Shown here in pieces: positions 1 through 7,580 of a stretch of DNA of 22,118 nt. The stretch is from a bacterium. Lineage in GTDB: Bacteria; Arandabacterota; Arandabacteria; Arandabacterales; Arandabacteraceae. Location: NCBI GenBank assembly GCA_025774405.1, contig JALGWB010000006.1:1-22118 (forward strand), read 5' to 3'. The notes below the pieces were generated by a model. That model searched no databases and was not told where the DNA came from. It saw only the letters and a program-made list of their open reading frames with translations. The position numbers and the translations under genes were made by a program. The stretch's first letter is position 1, and the number at the start of each line of letters is the position of its first letter.

Positions 1-789
1 GCTAATCTCATGGTAATTGCGGTCATCCTGGTCTTTGCCATAACCTATTTCATTTATCTTGGAGCCAAGGGCAGAGATCTCTACATCAGGCGAATTGCTG
101 GACTCGAAGCTGTAGATGAGGCTGTTGGACGTGCGACCGAGATGGGAAAACCCATCCTTTTTGTCCCCGGTATTCAGGATATGGATAATGTCCAGACTGT
201 TGCTGGCATGACCCTTCTTGCAAACATAGCCAAAAAGGCAGCAACCTATGAGACCAGACTCGATGTGCCAGTTTCGCGTTCGATCGTGATGAGTGTTGGA
301 CGGGAGACCGTCAGACAAGCATATCTCGAAGCTGGAAGACCTGATCTATACAATGACGACATTGTTCACTACATAACCGATGAGCAATTTGGCTACGTTG
401 CTGCTGTCGATGGAATTATGGTCAGGCAACGCCCTGCCGCATGCTTCTATCTCGGAGCCTTCTTTGCCGAATCGCTCATCCTCGCAGAAACCGGCAATTC
501 AATCGGAGCAATTCAGGTAGCGGGAACAGCCATGCCAACCCAGCTACCTTTCTTCGTAGCAGCCTGTGACTATACCCTCATCGGCGAAGAGCTTTTTGCA
601 GCGAGCGCTTATCTTTCAAAGGATCGCAAGATGCAAGGAAGTCTCAAGGGGCAGGATGCTGGCAAGGCTATTGCTATGATCTTCATCCTTGCAGGCGTTG
701 GTCTTGCTACAATTGCAAATATCACAGGTAGCGAGACGCTGGTCGCGGCCAGTAACTGGTTGCGTCGGCTTTTCACGATGAATTTCTGA
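1..789 (+). CDS. DUF6754-like membrane protein, possibly 5'-truncated
   Basis: Function unknown. From the first ATG (base 10) the protein has 259 residues: a hydrophobic helix at about residues 2-18, a basic stretch after it (KGRDLYIRR), a long soluble region, and a second hydrophobic segment near residues 220-240. Conserved-looking blocks are EAVGRATEMGKPILFVPG, ETGNSIGAIQ and ACDYTLIGEELFAASAYLS, which I recognise from memory as those of DUF6754 proteins. The reading frame is open to base 1 and only nine bases without a Shine-Dalgarno precede the ATG, so the true start may lie outside the window. It is the first visible gene of a four-gene membrane cluster; the next gene begins 13 bases after its stop. 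Confident that it is a real gene, moderate on the family name. Confidence 0.75.
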   Translation, partial: ANLMVIAVILVFAITYFIYLGAKGRDLYIRRIAGLEAVDEAVGRATEMGKPILFVPGIQDMDNVQTVAGMTLLANIAKKAATYETRLDVPVSRSIVMSVGRETVRQAYLEAGRPDLYNDDIVHYITDEQFGYVAAVDGIMVRQRPAACFYLGAFFAESLILAETGNSIGAIQVAGTAMPTQLPFFVAACDYTLIGEELFAASAYLSKDRKMQGSLKGQDAGKAIAMIFILAGVGLATIANITGSETLVAASNWLRRLFTMNF

Positions 790-802
790 GGAAGAGGTTT
801 AG

Positions 803-1489
803 ATGAAGCGGACTGTGCCACTGATAATCACTTTCTTCGTTGGCATAATCCTCATCATTGCGATGTTTGTGCCGCATGATCCTTTCTATGGATTGGATAG
901 TAAGTTCTCGATTTTCTATGACGTCATAGCTGTCTTTGCTTTCATTCTTGGTGGCGGGAACCTGCTCAAGGTCCACTTTTACAAGATACAGAATCGGCGC
1001 AGGGATTGGAAATACAGCATTGTAACTGTTTCAGGCTTCTTCCTTATGCTTGGAGCAGGGCTCCTGAAGATTGGTGTTCCAGGTGGCTGGTCGGGCGACT
1101 ACCAGGCTGATGGAAGCCTGTTCAAGTATCTTTACGATGCGGCCTTCCAGCCGCTTCAAGCAACCATGTTCTCCCTTCTGGCTTTCTTCGTCGCATCTGC
1201 CTCATACAGAGCATTCAGGGCTAAGACGAGGGAGGCAACCATTCTGCTGGTGGCAGCCTTCGTCATCCTCCTGAGACCAACACCGTTGGGGTATTATCTG
1301 ACTTTCTGGTTACCGAAACCGTTGCAGTTTTTGCATATTCCCAATCTCAGCACCTGGATTATGTCGGTTCCGAACATGGCAGGTCAGAGAGCTATCATGA
1401 TCGGAATAGCCTTAGGCATTGTATCAACTTCCCTGAGGTTAATGCTCGGGATTGAAAGATCCTATCTTGGAACTGAGGGTAAGGGCTAG
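803..1489 (+). CDS. Polytopic membrane protein of unknown function (cluster gene 2)
   Basis: Unrecognised 228-residue inner-membrane protein. Hydrophobic segments lie at about residues 5-23, 36-55, 74-92, 115-135, 145-165 and 193-212, suggesting six helices, with a basic loop KIQNRRRDWK after the second. A polar loop containing GGWSGDY sits between helices three and four, and the C-terminus carries a LRLMLGIERSYLG block. The ATG is preceded by AAGAGG at a spacing of five bases, which supports this start. It lies between the DUF6754-like gene and the two-anchor gene, with 1-13 base gaps, so it is almost certainly co-transcribed and may be a subunit of the same membrane assembly. No catalytic motif was seen. 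Confidence 0.8.
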   Translation: MKRTVPLIITFFVGIILIIAMFVPHDPFYGLDSKFSIFYDVIAVFAFILGGGNLLKVHFYKIQNRRRDWKYSIVTVSGFFLMLGAGLLKIGVPGGWSGDYQADGSLFKYLYDAAFQPLQATMFSLLAFFVASASYRAFRAKTREATILLVAAFVILLRPTPLGYYLTFWLPKPLQFLHIPNLSTWIMSVPNMAGQRAIMIGIALGIVSTSLRLMLGIERSYLGTEGKG

Positions 1490-1490
1490 G

Positions 1491-2369
1491 ATGGCTGATC
1501 GGCAAGAAGTGACAATAATTGAACGCCTGGGTACTGTCGATCGCAGGTATGTCTTTCTATTGATAGCAGTGGCGGTGATAATTCCGCTCATTGTCCACTA
1601 CACGACTGCAATCCCCACGAGCGCCATAGTTCAGTCTCTCTTTGACAAGATCGAGAGTATGCCTCCTGGATCCAAGATCCTTATAAGTTTTGATTATGGG
1701 CCGAGCACCGAGCCTGAGAATCAGCCAATGGCAAATGCTGTAACAAGACACGCTCTCGAGAAGGGTCATCGGATCTATCTCGTGGCACTCTGGGCTACAG
1801 GTCCGAGGCAGTCGCAAAAGCTTATTGATGATGTCATAAAGGTCGAATTTCCTGACAAGGTCTATGGGGTTGACTGGATTCATCTTGGATACAAAGCCGG
1901 GAACCAGGGACTTATAAACACCCTGCTTTCGGACTTTCGAACCATGTATACAACTGACATAAGTGGCAATGCGATCGATGGCCTTCCGATGATGAAAGAT
2001 ATTCACACCCTTCGTGACTTTGACTTGATCATTGGTTTGGGCTCGGGATTCCCAGGCACAAAAGAGTGGATCCAGTTTGCTGGCGATCCCGGCGATATTC
2101 CCGTCGGTGGTGGCACAACAGCGGTCATGGCTCCCTTGCTCTATCCATACTATCCTAAACAGATGGTTGGTTTCATGGGTGGATTGCAGGGTGCTGCCGA
2201 ATATGAATATGCACTGGTGAAGATTTATCCTAAATATGCTATGCGATCAAGGATTGCTAGCACAACGATGGGGCCGCAAGTTACGGCACATCTCGTCATA
2301 GTCGGCTTCATAATACTCGGTAACATCACCTTTCTCATCGAGAAGCGAAGGAAGAGGAAGTACAGATGA
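1491..2369 (+). CDS. Membrane-anchored protein with anchors at both ends (cluster gene 3)
   Basis: Unrecognised protein of 292 residues. The frame stays open upstream to a TTG at 1452, but the ATG at 1491 directly follows the stop of the previous gene (1487-1489) and is preceded by GAGGG, so I use it. One hydrophobic helix lies near residues 21-40, a soluble domain of about 200 residues follows, and a second helix (residues about 262-283) ends in a basic tail EKRRKRKYR, which predicts a cytoplasmic C-terminus. The soluble part alternates strands and helices (KILISFDYGP, HRIYLVALWA, FDLIIGLGSG) like a Rossmann or other alpha/beta fold and has a GGGTTAVMAPLLYPYY block. It overlaps the next gene by four bases (ATGA), implying coupled translation. 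Confidence 0.78.
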   Translation: MADRQEVTIIERLGTVDRRYVFLLIAVAVIIPLIVHYTTAIPTSAIVQSLFDKIESMPPGSKILISFDYGPSTEPENQPMANAVTRHALEKGHRIYLVALWATGPRQSQKLIDDVIKVEFPDKVYGVDWIHLGYKAGNQGLINTLLSDFRTMYTTDISGNAIDGLPMMKDIHTLRDFDLIIGLGSGFPGTKEWIQFAGDPGDIPVGGGTTAVMAPLLYPYYPKQMVGFMGGLQGAAEYEYALVKIYPKYAMRSRIASTTMGPQVTAHLVIVGFIILGNITFLIEKRRKRKYR

Positions 2370-3079
2370 TACTTGATGCACAGCCCATCTTGAGTAGTCC
2401 TCTTGCGAATGCAGTTGGTGTATGGATAGCTTCGCTTCTGACACTCATGATATTCAGTTTCCTCTACAAAGATAATCCATTCTACAAGTTCGCTGAGCAC
2501 CTATTTGTAGGTGTATCCGCTGCCTACTGGATGTGTGTCGGCTTCTGGACTACACTTATCCCCAACATGATTGCAAGGCTATGGCCATCTCATATGGGAG
2601 GCGTGCTCCCGGCTGTGGTAGGTAACCAGCGCGAATGGGGATATGTTATTCCACTGGTTCTGGGTCTCATTCTCCTGACTCGACTCGTCACCCGAATCGC
2701 CTGGCTCTCACGCTGGGCTATGGGATTCGTCATTGGCTTTGCTGCAGGTACCAACTTTACTCGCTATCTCCAGTCGGATTTCGTAAGCCAGATCCATAGC
2801 ACAATGGTTCCGATCTATGAGCCCGGGGCAACCACGGCTGCAACCATTGGCAATATCTTCTCGCAAATAGTAATCGTCGGTGGTGTTGTGAGTGCCTTGA
2901 TTTACTTCTATTTCTCCAAAGAGCACAAGGGGATATTTGGCAGGACTGCTAGAGTGGGTATCTGGGTTTTGATGGCAGCCTTTGGTGCCTCATTTGGCTA
3001 TACGGTGATGGCGCGTATCTCCTTGCTGACCGGTCGGATGGGCTTCATTATTCAGTGGATCTCTGGCTCTTCCTGGTAA
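2366..3079 (+). CDS. Polytopic membrane protein of unknown function (cluster gene 4)
   Basis: Unrecognised 237-residue protein with about six hydrophobic segments (residues roughly 14-33, 42-64, 92-108, 116-133, 163-185 and 195-215). The block DNPFYKFAEHLFVGVSAAYW between the first two helices, rich in charged and aromatic residues, is the most distinctive feature. The start codon overlaps the stop of the previous gene (ATGA), so translation is probably coupled. It closes the four-gene membrane cluster: 67 non-coding bases follow before the DNA methyltransferase gene. It has no transporter signature I can name, and it could be a membrane subunit that pairs with cluster genes 1 to 3. Confidence 0.78.
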   Translation: MILDAQPILSSPLANAVGVWIASLLTLMIFSFLYKDNPFYKFAEHLFVGVSAAYWMCVGFWTTLIPNMIARLWPSHMGGVLPAVVGNQREWGYVIPLVLGLILLTRLVTRIAWLSRWAMGFVIGFAAGTNFTRYLQSDFVSQIHSTMVPIYEPGATTAATIGNIFSQIVIVGGVVSALIYFYFSKEHKGIFGRTARVGIWVLMAAFGASFGYTVMARISLLTGRMGFIIQWISGSSW

Positions 3080-3146
3080 GCCTTCCACTGGAAACTTTCC
3101 CAGATTTTGGTTAGCATGAATAGTTGCGGAGGTTGGGACTATTTCG

Positions 3147-4400
3147 ATGATGAATCACTCAGCAAGGCCCAGAGCCAAGATCTTTGTCGCCGACAGTCGA
3201 TGTATGCCAGAGTTGGCCGATGAGAGCATCGATCTTGTGGTGACCTCACCGCCATATTGGCACATAAAAGACTATGGCGTTCGAGATCAGATTGGCTACG
3301 GGCAAAGTCTGCATGCCTACCTCATTGATCTTTATCGTGTTTGGTCCGAAACCCATCGGGTGCTTCGCCCAGGTGCAAGACTATGCATAAACATTGGCGA
3401 TCAGTTTGCCAGAGCGATTACATATGGGCGCTATCGAATCATACCACTTCATGCAGAGATCATTGCGCAGTGCGAAACCATAGGTTTTGACTTCCTTGGC
3501 TCGATAATCTGGCAGAAGAAAACAACAATGAATCCCAGTGGTGGCGCAAATGTTATGGGCTCATTCCCCTATCCCCCGAATGGAATTGTGGAGATCGATT
3601 ATGAATACATACACATATTCAGAAAGATCGGACAGTCAAAGTCGGTCGAGCCCTGGATAAAGGAGAAATCAAGGCTGACCAAGACCGAATGGAAGCAATA
3701 TTTCAAAGGGCACTGGGCTTTTGGCGGAGCACGTAAGCTGGGTCATGAAGCCATGTTCCCAATTGAATTGCCCAGGCGCCTCATAAAGATGTTCACATTT
3801 GTCGATGATACTGTACTTGATCCTTTCTTGGGAAGCGGAACCACAATTAAGGCTGCCCTTGAAATCGGTAGAAACGCCATCGGGTATGAGATCAATCGGG
3901 ATTTCATGAGGGTGATGCTTAAGAAGCTGGGCATCGGGAGGCTGAGAGACGCCTCCAGTCACAATGTCGAGATAGCTGAAAGGAAAGTTCCCTTGCGTTA
4001 TAGGAAGATCGACTACAAACCACGGATAGGTGATATCGAACCGGCAGCATGCGATTTCCGAGCCGGTGAACCAGAAAATCTTCTGAGAATCACACGCATC
4101 ATAAATGCTACGACCATCGGTAGTGAGGATGGTAAACGCATAAGACTTCTTGGAATAAAACCGAGGGATGTGACCGCTACGATTGAATATCTTCGCCGTA
4201 ATGTACTTGGCAAACAGGTTCTGCTCAAATTTGATGAATCGATCAAACCATCGAGAACGGTTAGATATGCGTATGTTTACCTCAGGAATCGTATCTTCAT
4301 AAATGCCTATCTGCTGAGGTCAGGGCTTGCATGTCCCGATGGTAGGGTCAACCACAGGCTCAAGGCAAAGTTTGAAGCACTTGCAAGTGAGGTTTCATGA
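3147..4400 (+). CDS. DNA methyltransferase (beta class) fused to a degenerate SNase-like domain
   Basis: Predicted SAM-dependent N4-cytosine or N6-adenine DNA methyltransferase of 417 residues. The catalytic motif TSPPYW is at residues 33-38 and the SAM-binding motif DPFLGSGTT at 225-233, so motif IV precedes motif I as in beta-class enzymes. The target-recognition region lies between them. SPPYW leans towards N4-cytosine. Residues about 310-417 resemble a staphylococcal nuclease fold: a strand ending RIRLLGI, LRRNVLGKQVLLKFD, RYAYVYLRN, INAYLLRSGLA, and a C-terminal helix. The usual DGDT is replaced by NATT and the usual IDTPE by IKPRD, so the metal-binding aspartates are missing and this domain is probably not a nuclease. 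GGAGG lies about 14 bases upstream. No restriction enzyme is nearby. The gene overlaps the following hydrolase gene by four bases. Confidence 0.85.
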   Translation: MMNHSARPRAKIFVADSRCMPELADESIDLVVTSPPYWHIKDYGVRDQIGYGQSLHAYLIDLYRVWSETHRVLRPGARLCINIGDQFARAITYGRYRIIPLHAEIIAQCETIGFDFLGSIIWQKKTTMNPSGGANVMGSFPYPPNGIVEIDYEYIHIFRKIGQSKSVEPWIKEKSRLTKTEWKQYFKGHWAFGGARKLGHEAMFPIELPRRLIKMFTFVDDTVLDPFLGSGTTIKAALEIGRNAIGYEINRDFMRVMLKKLGIGRLRDASSHNVEIAERKVPLRYRKIDYKPRIGDIEPAACDFRAGEPENLLRITRIINATTIGSEDGKRIRLLGIKPRDVTATIEYLRRNVLGKQVLLKFDESIKPSRTVRYAYVYLRNRIFINAYLLRSGLACPDGRVNHRLKAKFEALASEVS

Positions 4401-5317
4401 GGGGGGAGTTTCAAAGAGTCATAACCAGTGACGGGCTCGAGCTTCACGGGCTCCTTGTTGAGCCAGAGGCTAAGCCATCTGCGGGAATCATCCATATCCA
4501 CGGGCTTGCAGGGAATTTCTATGAGAATCGTTTCATTGACCATTTGGCTGCTCTGGCAACCAGACTTGGGATTGCATTTCTTACCACCAACAACCGGGGC
4601 AGGGACTACATATCAGATTCCCTTTGCATAACCGACAGCGGGTCAACGTATAAACAAATTGGTGGAGCATATGAGATCTTCGAGGAATGCCTCATTGATC
4701 TCGATGCCTGGATTGCATTGCTTATGTCTCGAGGTGTAAGATCGATGATCCTTCAGGGGCATAGTCATGGTGCCCTCAAGGTGGCTTACTATATCATGAA
4801 GAAGCCCAATCCAGCGATTTCAGGAATTATCTTGCTTTCCCCGTCGGACGATTTTGGATTGCAGCGAGCTGAGCTTGGTGAACGCTTTGATGAAGCACTC
4901 GAGGTGGCAAGGCGAATGATTGCACAGGGGCGATCTAGAGATTTCATGCCACCCGGATATTTTCACTATCCTGTGTCTGCTGCGACCTACTACGATATGT
5001 TCAGACCTGATTCACCTCTAAAGATTTTTAATCTATCTGAAACAGATACCTCCGATTTCAAGGATCTCGGTAGCATCCGCATTCCTACGCTTGCGATTGT
5101 GGGTTCAGTTGGTGAAGCATTTATCGGATCTCCGGATGAGTATCTTTCAGCCATGAGGTCGAAGATGAACCAGGTCCAGGATTTTAGAGGTCGAATCGTT
5201 AAGGGGGCTCCTCACAACTACCTCGGCTATGAAACAAGCCTTGCTGGTGTCATCGAAGGATGGCTTGTCGATAGACTGGAGTGGATAGGGAAGAGGGAGG
5301 GTGATGCAATTGGCTGA
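4397..5317 (+). CDS. Alpha/beta hydrolase (DUF1749/UPF0613-like)
   Basis: Predicted soluble serine hydrolase of 306 residues; substrate unknown. HGLAGN (residues 35-40) fits the oxyanion-hole loop, GHSHG (121-125) is the nucleophile elbow with Ser123, and His273 in APHNYLG is the likely catalytic histidine. An acidic residue after VGSVGE (Glu240 or Asp247) would complete the triad. NNRGRD (65-70) and the overall layout resemble DUF1749-type hydrolases, close to the serine aminopeptidase S33 group. The ATG overlaps the methyltransferase stop (ATGA), and the gene's end overlaps the start of the next gene, so it is translated as part of the four-gene operon. The context suggests a small-molecule step shared with the DUF364 protein and the PLP decarboxylase, which is inference. 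Confidence 0.82.
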   Translation: MRGEFQRVITSDGLELHGLLVEPEAKPSAGIIHIHGLAGNFYENRFIDHLAALATRLGIAFLTTNNRGRDYISDSLCITDSGSTYKQIGGAYEIFEECLIDLDAWIALLMSRGVRSMILQGHSHGALKVAYYIMKKPNPAISGIILLSPSDDFGLQRAELGERFDEALEVARRMIAQGRSRDFMPPGYFHYPVSAATYYDMFRPDSPLKIFNLSETDTSDFKDLGSIRIPTLAIVGSVGEAFIGSPDEYLSAMRSKMNQVQDFRGRIVKGAPHNYLGYETSLAGVIEGWLVDRLEWIGKREGDAIG

Positions 5318-6128
5318 CATCTACCATGTTTTAGGGGATCTGGCTCTAAAGAAGACAACTGGATTCAAAGATGATGACTTCGTAATCAGGGGACTGTGGA
5401 AAGTGGATCTCGCTTTTCGTCCCAATCCGGATGAACGTATCTTCCGGTATTGGTTCCTCGTAAGTCAGACCATCGGGCAGGGATCCTGCTATTGCGATAA
5501 GGATCTTGAGGTAGACGAGAGCCTCATCGGAAGGGATGCCCGCGAAGTGATAGCCGAGCGTGACTGCTATAGCATATCCATTCTCGATTCGATATATGCT
5601 TCTATCCCCAAGAAGCCTGCACGTGTGCATGAGCTAACGGGAAACTCGATCGAAAAGACGCTGAAGCGGAATGCTATTCTTCTCGACGAGGTTGAACGCT
5701 TGATCTGCCACACCAAGCCGAAGGGAGCCAAGCCAACCATCATCAATGTCGGTGTCCTCGGCAATCTTATCAAGGGGTTGAAATCTAAAGACTACCAGAT
5801 CTATGCCACCGATCTTGACGAAAGGATACTGGGAAGGAATATTCACGGAGTGGTTGTCGAGCACGGAAGCAAGACCTATCACTATATCAAGGATGTTGAT
5901 ATTGCTGTCATAACTGGCATGACCCTCACCACCGATGCTGTTGGTGATATTGTCGATCTGTGCAAGGAATATGGAACCAAGATATTGATGTTCGCCGAGA
6001 CCGGCGCTAACTTCGGTCAGGAGTACTGTGAGACCATCGGTATAGACGTTGTTGTATCAGAGCCTTTCCCATTCTACATATTCCAGGGATTGACTCGAAT
6101 CGAAATCTACAGGAGAGGTGATTCATGA
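5304..6128 (+). CDS. DUF4213/DUF364 Rossmann-like protein
   Basis: Predicted cytoplasmic protein of 274 residues. The N-terminal part (about 1-100) matches the position and size of DUF4213. The C-terminal part (about 140-270) looks like DUF364, sometimes labelled a putative heavy-metal chelation domain. Visible signs are the NVGVLGNL nucleotide-binding-like turn, IYATDLDE, VDIAVITGMTLTTDAV, KILMFAETG and the C-terminal FPFYIFQG. Its biochemical role is not established. GTG at 5301 and ATG at 5304 are both possible starts; GAGG at 5293-5296 is seven bases before the ATG, so I prefer the ATG. It overlaps both the hydrolase upstream and the decarboxylase downstream (ATGA), which argues for a shared pathway. 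Confidence 0.75.
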   Translation: MQLADIYHVLGDLALKKTTGFKDDDFVIRGLWKVDLAFRPNPDERIFRYWFLVSQTIGQGSCYCDKDLEVDESLIGRDAREVIAERDCYSISILDSIYASIPKKPARVHELTGNSIEKTLKRNAILLDEVERLICHTKPKGAKPTIINVGVLGNLIKGLKSKDYQIYATDLDERILGRNIHGVVVEHGSKTYHYIKDVDIAVITGMTLTTDAVGDIVDLCKEYGTKILMFAETGANFGQEYCETIGIDVVVSEPFPFYIFQGLTRIEIYRRGDS

Positions 6129-7372
6129 GATCGAGTTCAGCAGAAGGAAACAATGAGTTCATGGTGGATGGGGTTCCAATATCAGAGGTTCTAAGTTTAC
6201 ATCGCACACCCTTCTATCTCTATTCGGCTAGCCGCATCCGGGCCAATCTGGAACGATTGCAGACCAATCTGCCTGGCTTCGATATTTTTTACTCTTTCAA
6301 GGCGAATCCCAACCTGAGGATATGCAAGATACTGCGTGAGCTGGGTGCTGGAGCGGATGTAAGCTCACGCGGAGAGCTTGCTGCAGCTCTGCGGGTCGGA
6401 TTCGACGTAGGGGACATTGCCTTTGTGGGTCCTGGTAAATCAGACGATGAAATTCAGCAAGCGATTACACACGGAATCTTTGCCATAGTTGTCGAATCAA
6501 CTGACGAGCTTCGGTTGGTAGATCGACTTGCCAGACGGATTGGTAGAAATGTAAGAGTTCTTCTGAGGATAAATACACTTGAAGAGCCAATCTCTCCGGA
6601 GATGATGGTTGGAGGACCGAGCAAATTCGGCTTTGATGAGGAAACCCTGATCGATGATGTCAGGATGATCAATCTGAAAAATGTTCAAATCGAAGGTATC
6701 CATGTTTATTCCGCAAGCCAGGTTCTCGATGCCGACCTCATCGCTAAGCACATCGACTATGTTGCAGATCTTGCTCTGAGGGTTGCCGACGGACTTGGTT
6801 TCGATCTAAAGTGTGTTGATTTCGGTGGTGGCTTCGGGGTGCCGTATGGCGATGGGGAACCTCTTGACTTGAATGTCATTCGTGAAGCTGCCTTCAGAGC
6901 GAGGGATCTGCTGAAGCAGCGAGCTTGCCGCCTGATCTTCGAGCTCGGGCGGTATATCGTTGCTGAAGCAGGTATTTTCGTGACAAGGGTCTTGTGGGTC
7001 AAGCAATCCCGAGGAGAGAACTTTGTAATTACCGACGGAGGTATGAATCATTTCTCAAGGCCAGTGGTAATGCGGGTGAGCCATCCCATAGGGATACTAA
7101 ACAAGCTGAAGGAACCAGCAGATGTGGCTTGTAATGTGACCGGTCCGATTTGTACACCGATAGATGTAAGCGGAAGGAATATCAGACTCCCACGGCCTGA
7201 GCCCGGAGACATAATTGGTATCTTCAATGCCGGCGCCTATGGCTATACAATGAGCATGCTCAACTTCATGAGTCTTGGCTTGCCGGCGGAGATTATGATT
7301 GACGGGGGCAAGATTGAAGTTGTGAGGAAAGCAAGAGAGGCATCCTCCATGTTCGATGACCAGCCATTGTAA
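6125..7372 (+). CDS. Fold-III PLP-dependent amino-acid decarboxylase, LysA/BtrK-like
   Basis: Predicted pyridoxal-phosphate enzyme of the diaminopimelate/ornithine decarboxylase superfamily, 415 residues. Lys59 in YSFKANPN is the Schiff-base lysine, GGGFG (234-238) binds the phosphate, and ELGRYIV (273-279) replaces the usual EPGR block. The active-site cysteine is Cys343 in GPICTP, followed by the FNAGAYGYTM block with Tyr372. The GGPSKFGF block (163-170) and GPICTPIDV are closer to BtrK-type and exosortase-associated decarboxylases than to true LysA, whose cysteine motif is CESGD. No lysine-pathway gene is nearby and the substrate is unknown. The start overlaps the DUF364 stop by four bases. 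It is the last gene of the operon. Confidence 0.82.
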   Translation: MRSSSAEGNNEFMVDGVPISEVLSLHRTPFYLYSASRIRANLERLQTNLPGFDIFYSFKANPNLRICKILRELGAGADVSSRGELAAALRVGFDVGDIAFVGPGKSDDEIQQAITHGIFAIVVESTDELRLVDRLARRIGRNVRVLLRINTLEEPISPEMMVGGPSKFGFDEETLIDDVRMINLKNVQIEGIHVYSASQVLDADLIAKHIDYVADLALRVADGLGFDLKCVDFGGGFGVPYGDGEPLDLNVIREAAFRARDLLKQRACRLIFELGRYIVAEAGIFVTRVLWVKQSRGENFVITDGGMNHFSRPVVMRVSHPIGILNKLKEPADVACNVTGPICTPIDVSGRNIRLPRPEPGDIIGIFNAGAYGYTMSMLNFMSLGLPAEIMIDGGKIEVVRKAREASSMFDDQPL

Positions 7373-7440
7373 TTGCCATTTCCTGTCAACAAATGGTGAT
7401 GCCCCCAGTTATGTAATGTTTTTTCGAACAGCATCGTTTA

Positions 7441-7530
7441 GGGGGCCGGAGAATCCCATGGATTCTGCTTGAGATGCCAGCAGAGGATAGACTGCGAGCG
7501 GGATTGGCCCGGGCTTGAAGAAGTCGCCCT
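7441..7530 (+). promoter_or_regulatory. Possible structured leader upstream of ilvE
   Basis: The 208 bases between the decarboxylase stop and the ilvE start hold no gene I trust. Inside them, AGAATCC-CAT-GGATTCT (7450-7466) is a perfect seven-pair hairpin. GGGCC (7443-7447) can pair with GGCCC (7506-7510) around it, and GCAG/CTGC plus GGGC/GCCC (7511-7514 with 7526-7529) could form further short stems. This could be a regulatory leader of ilvE, but I recognise no known riboswitch, and the short stems may be chance. Confidence 0.25.
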
Positions 7531-7580
7531 TGCTTGTTATGCTCTACTGGTGATGGTCTAATTCGAATATGGAGGTGTCT

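Noticed and set aside
3088..3108. Possible terminator (CTGGAAA with TTTCCCAG, then ATTTTGG) after the membrane cluster
   Set aside because: The stem needs a bulge and leaves almost no loop, and the T tract is only four bases, so a rho-independent terminator is not supported.
3147..7372. A restriction-modification or other defence island around the DNA methyltransferase
   Set aside because: No restriction endonuclease, helicase or specificity subunit is next to it, and its fused nuclease-like domain lacks the metal-binding residues.
7394..7417. Short frame MVMPPVM as a leader peptide for ilvE attenuation
   Set aside because: No ribosome-binding site, only two valines and no leucine or isoleucine run.
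7545..7570. Segment resembling a tRNA T-arm (GGTCTAATTCGAAT)
   Set aside because: No acceptor stem, D-arm or anticodon arm can be built around it.
7569..7580. Earlier ATG for ilvE adding four residues
   Set aside because: The GGAGGTG directly overlapping that ATG is the ribosome-binding site for the ATG at 7581.
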